Shown here: in pieces, positions 43,801 through 55,800 of the stretch
How positions within the stretch are numbered: the stretch's first letter is position 1
Layout: each line of letters opens with the position of its first letter
Assembly: GCA_946902875.1 (NCBI GenBank)
Contig: OX336336.1
Coordinates: 25,871,558-25,935,557, forward strand
Origin: Nematopogon swammerdamellus
Lineage: Eukaryota; Arthropoda; Insecta; Lepidoptera; Adelidae
DNA: 64,000 nt
Direction of reading: 5' to 3'
The notes under the pieces: model-generated
Database searches by the model: none
Seen by the model: only the letters and a program-made list of their open reading frames with translations
Told to the model about the DNA's origin: nothing
Made by a program: the position numbers and the translations under genes

Positions 43801-46800
43801 CCAGCTCACATTCCAGGCGTGCTGCATCACCGAGGCGCGCACCCTCTACGACCAGCTCGCGCCGCTCTGCCCCATCATGGTACCTAGCCTAGCACGCTTC
43901 ACTAACCTAAGAGTGACATTCACAGTCGCAACGAGTGTGCTTAGTTCATCTCTGAGTTCAAACTTTGACGTTTACCACTCTCATAGACAAGCCGTGCGCG
44001 CGCTAAGCATCCATCTTTGAGTTCGAAAACTAAGGCCCACTTGCACCAACACGAGTTTAAAGTTAAGTAGCGAGTTATGGATTTAAACGCGGTTCCCACA
44101 GTCAACGGGTGCTAGCTTAAACTGGTTTAGCGAGTTAAACTGGTTTATATATTAAATTTGTGTTGGTGCAAGTGGGCCTAAGCCAAGTCCAAGTCTAGTC
44201 TTACGACGACTTAAGCCTCGAAAGCGAACTTACGAGTTTTCTGGATAATAGGAATAATAGGAAATTCGTTTATTACTGCCAGTGACGGCGGTTTGACTGA
44301 CAGCGTGCGTGAGTGTAACAGTCAACTTTGATGAAATGGGGGATCTCTACGAAAAACATCCTATATTTCAGTATGAGCAATGGTGTGAATCCCACCAGAA
44401 AAAGAAAAAAAAGTGACGTTTAACTTGAACTATTACTTGGCTTAGCATAGTTCGTTCTAAGCGTTAGTCTCGACTATGAGAGTCCTGTACAAAATGTTAG
44501 TGAACTTTAATCGTACTCGTGCTTAGCTTAGACAGTGCTAAGCTTCGAACTTTGGAACGACTATGAATGTCAGCCTAACAGATACCACCAGATCAGCAGA
44601 GGACCTGTTGTTCGGACTCGTTCTCCACGCTTAAGCCCACTCCATTGTGGGCCATTTGCGCGTCCTACGGCCTTACTTCAACCAGCCGAGTTCTTCCAGG
44701 AGGCGGCACACTCTCTTTGGGTCTTGGCGCGCCTCTCGAAGTGGAGTAGAGCCTCCCAGCTCCTTCACCCTTAGGTCTGCCAACTCCTCGCACTCCAGCA
44801 GCACGTGGGTGGGTGTCTCGTCTGCCTGCAGGCATGCTCTGCACAGTGGACTGTCCGTTACTCCAATTACATAGAGGTGCAGCAGAGGACTTGTTGCTAG
44901 CTATATGCCAGCCTTTCCCAAAGCTTGGGTCGCGACCCATTGGTGCGTCGCGAGAGAATATTGGGTAGGCCCTGAAACGGATTGGACGACAGTCGCAACG
45001 CAACATGTCGTCTCGGCCAGGACGTGTCGTTCGCCCGGCAGCCGAAAGGTTACAGTTACGGCACATCTAGTCTAGGAAACGAATGATTGTAGCCGGAAAG
45101 CTCGAAAGCAGAAAGTTTGACTTCGGAACCTTGTTCTGACTACTTAGGAGGTAAACATACTAAAAGTCCCCAACACTGGGGGGTGCGCCCTAAGGGGGCA
45201 CAAAGAAGGTCCCATTTTTCGGTTTTTCGCTTATATCTCGAAAACGGTGCATCATAGGAAAAACTGTTCAATTACGGAATAAGAGGTGATAAAATTCTCT
45301 ACAACTTCGATATTTGATTTCAGTGATCTACACTTTTTATCAATTCTCAATCATTGTCGAGATATAGGGTCCGAAAAAGGCCGATTTTCTATAATGAGTT
45401 TTTTACCTCACGTTTTTTTACCTCATCTTTGTTTGATGGCACGTTGGCCCATTATGGCGTTGGACAATGAAACTGTCAAGGTGGAAAACGAGGGCCGTGT
45501 AAACGGCTTTGTTTGCTTTCAATTTGCATGTACACATGTAGTAATGTATAGTTGGATCGAACAGACTGGATTTGTACTAGAGAAATGCTGCAAGCATTTC
45601 TCTAGTACAAGGAAAAGGAAGGAAGGACTCTAGGAAGGTCTGAAATAAAGATTCAATTGTATAATCGTGTAAATAAGATAAATAAACATATTTCATTCAT
45701 TCATTCATTCACAAATTAATAGAACAAAATCGAAATGCACAGTTTTGCATATAGGGAATAACAACCCAAGACTCCAGTATAAAATCGGAACAGACATAAT
45801 AGTTTCTACACAGGCTCAGAAAGATCTGGGAATAACTATCTCAGAAGATCTAAAATGGGCAAATCATATAGAGACCATAGTCAAACGAGCAAACGCCATA
45901 CTATATGTTGTACGAAAATCATTTCAAAACCTGACTGTAGAGACATTAATCAAAATTTACAAATGTCACATTAGACCACTCTTGGAATATGGATTTCAAA
46001 TATGGAATCCTTACTTCGTGAAAGATATTACTCTCCTAGAAAGAGTTCAAAGAAGAGCGACCAAGATACCAAAATCACTGAAGAGGAAACCATACGAGGA
46101 AAGACTAAAAATCCTCAACCTGACAACATTGGAGCAACGTAGAGAAAGGGGTGACCTCATAGAAACATACAAGGTTCTCAATCAGCATTATGATTGTCCA
46201 GAACTGGAGAACCTCTTTACTAGAAATACAAATAGTCATCTCCGAGGCCATAGCTTGAAGCTGAATGTCACTGTCAGCTCAACAAATCCGAGACGAAACT
46301 TCCTGTCAAATAGAGCAGTGGAAATGTGGAACAAACTGCCCGAAGATGTCGTACAAGCACCCTCCAATTCCTCTAAAAACAGGCTCGACAAACACCTAAA
46401 AAAAAACACCAAACTAAACTAACATCAAAATAACAAAGCACCAGTGAACTTAGACATGAACACATCAGCCTAGGCTGTTCGTTCATCAAATAAATAAAAT
46501 AAAAAATAAAAATAAAACGTCCGCCATTTTATTACTATTGCATCTGAGGCCCAATTGCGCCAACACGAATTTACAGTTAAGTAGCGAGTTATGGATTTAA
46601 ACGCGGTTTCCAAAGTCAACGGGTACTAGCTTAACGAGTTAAATTGGTTTATATCGTTAAATTCGTGTTGGTGCAAGTGGGCCTTAGTAAAAGTACAAAT
46701 TAAGTAATATAAATAAATAAATAAAATACAACTGTGGCATAATACCGGCCGGTTTTGCTTTTCGGGTCTACGCGTGACACGCCCAGCCCACGTACAGCCC

Positions 46801-49800
46801 GCCAGCCTGCACCATTGCGCGTATCTAACTGTGCCCGCACGCTGCAATGCTAGGCTTGTGCACAGTGCCGGGCTGAGTTGTGCCCGCACTAACACCTCAG
46901 GTGGCTAGTCACTAAAATACTTGTAATAATATGTATGAAAAAAAAATTCCCTGCGAAGTTTCTTGACTATTCTTCGTGGGTGTAATCGAAGCCGATAGAA
47001 CAAATTGTGACAAGTTCGAGTGCAGTTTCACTACCATATGAATATGATCAATAAACAACAACAATAAATAAACATAAAGATGAGTTGTATCCAATGAGTT
47101 GTTGGCCGACATCGAGTAAGTCGACGGAAGGCAGTGGTTCCGAACCGCTGAAGGCCGGGAGGAGGGGATGCATACACGCTGACTGACTGACTGACTCTAT
47201 CCAATGTCTTCGCTCGATATGTTGAATTTTGAGCTGAATGATGGCCTGAGAAAAGATTTAGTCGGCAGGTTACAGACAGACAGGATGAAACTGTTATTTG
47301 TTATTCATTATGCACTCTATGTATGTAATCCGCACTCAAATGAACCGTCAACGAGGTTATAATATTTTTTTTTTTTTATGGAAACTGACACCTTTGGCTA
47401 CATCACCTACAATATCTGTGATGTCAGCCGGTGAACACCGGGTGAACTAGGTGCCGTGTCAGGCTTCCCTTCATTTCATGTCGGCTACACTGAACTGGAA
47501 CGGAAAACACGAACTATTTACATAGCCGTTTCGACCGACGTTTCGCTCGGTACCACCAACTCGGCCGGGATAAACCCTACCACCTAGTAAAAACTGAATT
47601 AAAATTGTTAAAACTTCTCTCACATTGATGGATGTTTAAAGTGATTTTTTTAAATGTCTCAACTTAATGTCACCACGGGGCTGACATAAAAGAACAAGGC
47701 TAAAGCCCCAAACTTTAATTAAGAATAAAAAAAAGTCTCTTTGCCGCGGCGTGGATCGTCCAAGGATAGTCTACAAGGATCTAGCTGTGTCGCTCTGTAC
47801 CGGATGTTGTCCCGTTTTAGGCGTTAGCCTAGAATTTTTGTATTTTTTCAGAACATTTTGTAATTGTCGGTATACGTGGGGCACACTAAAAGTTTCCGGA
47901 ATTAATAAGAATAAAATACTATTAAAGGTCAAAAATGAATTTATTGTTTCTCAAAATATTCTCCCTTTGCGTAAATGCACTTTTTCATACGATTAAACCA
48001 ATTTTGAAAACTTTTGTGCCACTCCTCCGTGGTGACCTCAGAAACGTGTTTTTCATATTCTTCGACAGCCTCTTCTGGTGATGAAAATCGTTGACCGCGT
48101 AATTGGTTCTTAATTTTTGGGAACAGAAAAAAGTCACAAGGTGCCGTCACCTGTTACTATGTCCCACACCAAATTTGAAGCGCCTTTGTTGAATCTGGTA
48201 AGCATGGCATTGCACCAAGTGACGCGGTGCGTTTTTTGAGCCTCGGTCAAATTGTGTGGGATCCACCGCGAGCACAGCTTTCTCACACCCAAATGTTTGT
48301 GTAGGATTGATTGTATTTGACTCATGCCTATCTTCAGCAAAAGTCGACAGGCACCCCGTAGCAAGCTATCCGCAGAGACGTTGAGGCTCCTGGAAACACG
48401 ACGGAATATGAAACCGGAGACCCGGAGTAGTGTCGTGCACAGGAACCTCAACAAGACCATAAGCAAGTCCATTCGCCGTGATATTCGCCGAGAGAACATG
48501 AAGATGGTTGAGCGCGTTATAGAGAAGAATCGAGGCAGCAAAGTGTTTGCCCGTGCCTTCTCTACCGGCGCTAACCAAATCTCGAAACTCGAGCGGGCGA
48601 ATGGGGTTGTCACCGCAAGAAAGCCGGATATTCTTGAGGCGGTGGAGGAATTTTATGGCCAATTGTACTCCGCAGCAATCCCTGCCCCAAGTCCAAGCAA
48701 ACCAGTCGACTCTGATAGGCGTGCGCCGCTCACTAGACACTACACGGAGGATCTACCCGATATTAGTGTCTATGAGATAAAGGCTGCCTTGAAAGGACTC
48801 AAAAAACACAAGGCTCCAGGTGAAGACGGGATAACGACAGAGCTGCTGAACGCTGGCGGACGACCGATCCTGAAGGAACTGCAAAAACTGTTCAATGCAG
48901 TTCTTGAAGGCGGTGTAGTTCCGGCCGCATGGCGAAATAGTGTCGTTGTCTTGTTTCACAAGAAGGGGGATAGGGCGAAGTTGAAAAACTATCGACCTAT
49001 CTCACTTCTTAGCCACGTGTACAAGGTCTTTTCAAGAGTCATCACGAGTCGGCTGACACAGAGGCTGGACCAGTACCAGCCTCGTGAGCAAGCTGGATTT
49101 AGGAAAGGGTACGGCACCATGGACCACATATTTACTGTGAGACAAGTGGTGCAAAAATGCGAGGAGTACAACAAGCGGCTCTTCCTAGCCTTCGTCGACT
49201 ATGAGAAGGCGTTCGACTCAGTTGAAAAATGGGCTGTCGAAAACTCCCTCCTCAGGTGCAGAATCGACCACCGCTACATCGAGGTGCTCCGAAATCTGTA
49301 TCGGTCCGCGACGATGACTGTGAGGCTTCACGAGAATACCCAACCTATCCTCCTTGGTAAAGGCGTAAGGCAGGGGGATGTAATCTCACCCAAGCTCTTC
49401 ACAAACGCATTGGAAGATGTGTTCAAGATGCTTGAGTGGGACAACATGGGTATAAACGTGAATGGAGATCTTCTCAGTCATCTGCGTTTCGCCGATGACA
49501 TTGTTCTTCTGTCAAATTCCCGAGATCAGCTTCAGATCATGCTGGAAGACCTTTATACAGCGTCGATGAAGGTTGGTCTGAAGATGAACCGGGACAAAAC
49601 CAAGGTCATGGCGACCGAGGTTATGACGGGAGGACAAATTGTTATTGGCGGAGAAGTGATCGAACAGGTTGAAGAGTACGTATACCTTGGTCAAATTCTG
49701 CGGCTTGGTAGACAAGGTCTGCTTAAGGAGGTGGAGAGACGAATTCAACTGGGTTGGGCTGCCTTTGGAAAACTAAAATTCGTCCTGAAGTCTGACCTTC

Positions 49801-52800
49801 CGCAGAATTTAAAGACCCGTATATATGACCAGTGTGTCCTCCCGGTTATGACGTACGGGTGTGAAACGTGGACTCTGACGGTCGCTGTTGTCCAAAGGTT
49901 GAAAGTTGCCCAGCAAGCAATGGAGCGAGCCATGCTGGGAATATCGCTACGTGATATGGTGCGTAACGAGGCAATCCGCCGACGCACCAAAGTAGTCGAT
50001 ATTGGACACCGGGTGGCTAAGCTCAAATGGCAGTGGGCTGGGCACGTTAGCCGAAGAGACGATGACCGTTGGAGTAACCGTGTCCTACACTGGCGGCCGT
50101 GGACAGGAAAACGGAGTGTGGGAAGACCACCCGCCAGGTGGGACGACGACATCAAGTACGCCGGCGGAAATCAGTGGTTCCGTATCGCTGAAGGCCGGGA
50201 GGACTGGAGGAAAATTGGAGAGGCGTATGTCCAGCAGTGGACGCTCACACGCTGACTGACTGACTGACTGACTGACATGCCTATGTCTAAGGATGCCCGA
50301 ATCTCATGGTAGGTCACATGCCTGTCTGTTTCGATCATACGGCGCACAGCATCGATGGTTTTGTTGTTCAAAGCGGTGAACGGGCGACCATCGCGAGATT
50401 CGTCACTGAGATTGACACGACCGCGCTTGAATTCTGCAAACCAGCAATAAATAGTCGTCTTGCATGGTGCTTCATCGTCAAAAGCAGATTGAAGCCGAGC
50501 GAGGCTCTGATGAGCTGTCAAATTACACTTAAAATCGTAGAAAATCATACTACGAAAATTTTTCCGGGTTAAATTTATGTTAATGTAGACACGCAATTTT
50601 TAAAATGGCTCCACAATGGAAAAACAATTGACAGTCAGATGAAACAAACTGCATTCTACAGCCAAAGAGTTCCATTTTCAAATGTTGTAATTACTTTTTA
50701 AATATTGTTTATGTAAGTGGCCAATTCCGGAAACTTTTAGTGTGCCTTAAGTAGATTGTAAAAAATGCATTATGGCAAATGGCATCAACACGGCTGGCCT
50801 GGCTACAACTCATGCATTCCACCTGTGTTAATCTGCGGGATTTTTACAAAGTAATGTGATGTTTTATTATCTGTTTAAATGATATAATCTACATTATCTC
50901 TTTATTTGTTCTCTGCCACTCCACCCACACTCTTTCATGATAACCAGGTTCGGAATAGGTAGAATATGAATACCTAATGTTGGCGAAAAGACATAATGTG
51001 GAGTGATTAAAACCACCTCTTTCGGGAATTCTGAAAAATTCCAGGGTATTTCGGAATTCCTGAGAAAATGTCAGAATTCCTGAATTTTTGGATAATTTTC
51101 AGAATTCCCGAAAGAGGTGGTTTTAACAACTCCACGTTATGTCTTCTCATCAACATTAGGTATTTATACTCCACCTATTGCGATCCCTGATGATAATCCG
51201 AAGGTTGGCTGAGGAGAACGCCTACGGCGTTAAGCTGTAACTTTTTGCAAACATTAGAATTGCAAAATTAGATTATAATAAGTGACCGTGTGGGGCCGGT
51301 ACTTAAAAAGAATATCCCCACTGCATCTCTCCCCATGCATGTCGTAAAAGGCGAGTAAGGGATAAGGACAAGATGCCGTGCTAAAGGGCGACAGGCTCGC
51401 CACCTCTCACCTTGGCACGGTACTTCCACCGAGTCATGCAGCAGGTGGATCTTGGTGCTTCCTTGCTGCTTGATCAACTGAATCTTGTTTAATACTTTGC
51501 GAAATCGGCGGTCGGTGTTGCGCTGTAATTTACCAGAGTTCTTGAAGCACAACACCGATTACTCTGACTGTCGGCATTCAGCGTGTGTGATATTTATTTA
51601 TTTATTTATTTTAGACAGGAAGCCTAGGCAGATACGTCTAAATCCAGTTGAAATTTGTTGTTTTTCGTCATTATCTTAGATTTTTTTATTACAATTTTTT
51701 TTTATTATCGTTCTTGAGCACTCTTTTTGAGATTATGTTTTATTTGTTAGATATTTATCTAGTCTATTTTTGAATTGGTTGGTTGGTACTAAGTGCGCTT
51801 ATTACTTCCTCTGGAAGTTGGTTCCAGTCGTCCACCACTCTGTTTGTTATGAAATGTTAGCGAGTATTGCTGTTAAAAATTGTTCGACTTAGTTTCATGC
51901 TGTGGCCTCGAAGATGGACGTTGTGGTTCAATGTGAACATTTGGATCAGCTCAGGGCAATCGTATTTACACGTCAGAATTTTGTACAGAGATATGTATGT
52001 ATATATTTTTAATTAGAAAAATGCAAATCGAAAATCATTGAAAAAAAATACATCCCGACCAGGATTTCAACCTGGGTCTCTGGCTTGAGCCGCCAACACG
52101 ATAACCAACTGCACCACCGGGCCGTTACATATTATCTCCAAATTTTCGATCTATTGCACCTTCATGATGTCGCATAAGGTTCAATGTGGAACCGTACAAG
52201 TTGACTGTTCGCAAAAATTATGTATAAGTGAGCGTGTGTGTGTGTGTACGTACGAACAGCTGGCGCTGTCGGCGGCGTCGCCGGTGTACCGCGGGCTGCT
52301 GACGGACGTCGACTGCCGCTGGAACGTGATCGCCGCCTCGGTGGACTGCCGCACGCGAGAGGAGCGCGGCGAGCGGCCCCTAGAGAGCAACAAGTTCCGC
52401 ATACCCAAGTCCAGATACGACTCCATCGACTCCTACCTCTCGCCGCAGCATCACAAGTCAGTGCGCGCGCTCCATTCTGTTTGTTTTTATTTATTTATTT
52501 TAGACAGGCAGCCTAGGCTGATACGTCTAAATCCAGTTAAAATTTGTTGTTTTTCATCATTATCTTAGATTTTATTATTATTATTTTATGTTCTTTATTT
52601 CACTTTTTTATATATACATTTATATTAATGTTACATATATTATATATAACTATAAAAAGTAATAAAAATACACAAAATTAATACAAACATTAAAAATAAA
52701 AACGGTAATACCGCCGGCGGCGGGAGGCAGGCCTCCAAGCACGCTGGCGGGTGCAGGCCGTGGCTACGGAGCTCTCCGGGGGACGACGCGAGGCAAGCTA

Positions 52801-55800
52801 CGAGCGATAGGTGGTGGTACTAGACTCGTAGGCCACCACCACCCCCATCTCTATTATTGTCTCTATTATTTTTTTATTATCGTTCTTGAGCACTCTTTTT
52901 GAGATTATGTTTTATTTGTAAGATATTTATCTAGTCTATTTTTGAATTGGTTGGTAGTAAGTGCGCTTATTACTTCCTCTGGAAGTTGGTTCCAGTCGTC
53001 CACCACTCTGTTTGTTATAAAATGATTGCGAGTATTGCTGTTAAAGATTGTTCGACTTAGTTTCATGCTTAGTTGCATGAAACTAAGTTAATATTTTGCG
53101 AATGTAATATTTTGCGAATCTGGTATTTTGAGACTTATTTGCATGTTTATTTTGATAAGTTATATTATTCTTATATTCCTTTATTTCACATTTAAACAAT
53201 TTATATAAATTTTACATATATTATACAAAAGTAATAAAAATACACAAAATTAATACAAAAATTTTAAACGGTAATACCGCCGGCGGCTGGAGACAATCCT
53301 CCAAGCGCGCCGGCGGGTGCAGGCCGTGGCTACGGAGCTCTCCGAGACGACGCGAGACTAGCTTATTATTATTATTATTCATAGCACTAACACTTGAAGC
53401 TGATGCGTGCATTTAATTTTTATTTCTTTCACGGGAGTGCACTTGTTAATATTTTAATTAATACGTTAACAGCGGATCACGAACAGCATTCGTGATGGTA
53501 TGCTTTCTCCAGCTCGCGAATCACGAATGTGACTCGTCATCTTTCTAAAATCACGAGCACTGTTCGTGATTCGTGTTTCCTGTATACTGTAGTTGAGTGT
53601 TTTCAATACTAATAATAAATCTGTAAGGGATGGTCGTGGAGTAAGTTACTTTGTTTTATGAGATACTGCGTTTGTAGACTCTATGTATGATTCTAAAACT
53701 AAATTGACGATTTTTAGAAATATTTTCTGTATGTATTTATGTTCCTCCAAACTCTCAAACCGATCATCCGAATTCGATGAAACTTAGTACAAGCACATTT
53801 AACTATACGGGACACAGGATAGGCTAAATAAAATTTTGTTCCGGTTACACTAAGATGTGGCTCTCATACAAACCGAATTGTTCCGCGCGCCGAAATAAAT
53901 ATACCTACGTTAGCGGGCTTACTTACTCTCTTCTTTTTAAATACGAATTTCACGCGAGCGAAGCCGCGGGCAAAAGCTAGTAGTTTTTTTTTTATGTAAT
54001 CCGGTAGTGGTGGCTGAGTTGGAGGGGCTAAAGCGCATGCTCCGACCAGCCAATATCACCTCCGAGAAGGTAGGTGCCATACCGGAAACTTCCCTGGATT
54101 GATGGCTATACTGGACTAGAGGAGAACACAGCCGAGGCTGCTACGCGGCCATCTTACATCCAGTACGGTGGTACCAACCCAGTCGGCTACAATTTGAGCC
54201 TACCACCTAGTAAGGGGCAAGGGAAGGGACCTACAGTTTTACACCGGTTCCGAACGATGAAGCAGCACGATGTAGGTATGTACGTATATTTTTTCGTCAG
54301 AAAAAACTCTTTGGTACACGCCGACCGGATTCGAACCGCGGACCTCTCGCATGAGAAGCCGATGCCCAAACCACTCGGCCATGCGCCGCTCACTACTTAC
54401 TTTCTCCTTTTTAAATACGAATTTCACGCGACCGAAGCAGCGGGCAAAAGCTAGTAACAGCTAAATAAATGTTGATGGCATCGCACGACAGGTACAACGA
54501 CATCCCAATTGTGCACGACCCGAGCATCTACGAGCGGCTGGTGGCGGGCGGCATCGACCGGCCGCTGGCTCTGCACGTGGCGCATCTCTTCATACGCGAC
54601 ACCGTCTCGCTCTTCTCAGAGAAGGTGCAGCAGGACGACACGCAGGACACGGACCATTTTGAGGTTACTTTCCTTAATACGCCTTGTTTTTAGGTTCCGT
54701 GCTCCGTACGTAAGCCTATTCTCTTCGCTGTGGAAGTCGGATCAAGAGGACTACCAGCGAAGTCGCTCTACAGCCTCTTCAAGAACCTAGGGCTGCCAAG
54801 ATCGACGCTAAGCTCATGTTTTTTTTTTTTTTTATGTAATCCGGTATGCATGACTGAGTCGGAGGGGCCAAAGCGCATGCTCCGACCAGCCAATTTCACC
54901 TCCGAGAAGGTAGGTGCCATACCGGAGACTTCCCTGAATTGCTGGCTATACTGGACTAGAGGAGAACACAACCGAGGTTGCTATGCGGCCATCTTACATC
55001 CAGTACGGAGATTACATATATGACGACATCCATATATGGAGAGAGCTTCGAAAACGTCACTGAAAGCATCCTACAGAATATGGATAGGTAGAGAGAGGGA
55101 GGTCGAGAGCGGGACTGGTGTTTCCCCGCGTCCCAGTCAACGCAGACTAGCTGACGAGGGCTTGATGCGAGCCGATACGTGAAGCATGCGTGGGAAATTT
55201 TTGAGTGGCAACTCGCTAGTCCCGACCTCGATTAACACCCTCCTCTACTGCCGATGGGCCCGGATATGTTCGGTGAAGCCATCGTAAGCTTAGTTCCACA
55301 CCTTCCTTAAGCCTACGTAGTCTGTCTGTGTGTCTGCCTTTTTTTTTATTGCTTCCGAACTGGGTGGCTGTGCCCGAGGTCGAAGCCTCAGGTGCAGCCA
55401 ATTTCACCGCCGAGGAGGTGCCAGTCCGGCTTGGAGGTGGACTAATGTTGCTGGGGAAAGGCAATTAACCCGCGATTTGAAGATTCGTGGATTTTAGGAG
55501 CGGAGAATGATATTCCCCGGACGTCCGTTCTACAAGCCCGTCTGTCACATATTACATCCGTCCATTACATATTACGTGTAAATACGTTTGCTCCGAGCTG
55601 ATCCAAATGTTCACATTGAACCAAAACGTTAATCTTCGAGGCCACAGCATGAAACTAAGTCGAATAATCTTTAACAGCAATACTCGCAAACATTTTATAA
55701 CAAACAGAGTGGTGGACGACTGGAACCAACTTCCAGAGGAAGTAATGAGCTCACTAACTACCAACCAATTCAAAAATAGACTAGATAAATATTTAACAAA

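Larger units (their letters stand above)
47880..50746 (-). mobile_element. mariner element, internally deleted, split by an RTE
   Basis: Ends GGCACACTAAAAGTTTCCGG and its inverse at 50727-50746. Without the RTE at 48332-50275 it is only about 920 bp. N-terminal helix-turn-helix region is at 50560-50285 and the C-terminal part at 48330-47945. The TA target pair is clear only on the right. Confidence 0.88.

Noticed and set aside
49745..50155. Minus-strand frames opposite the RTE
   Set aside because: Recur identically at every RTE copy as antisense shadows of the C-terminal region.
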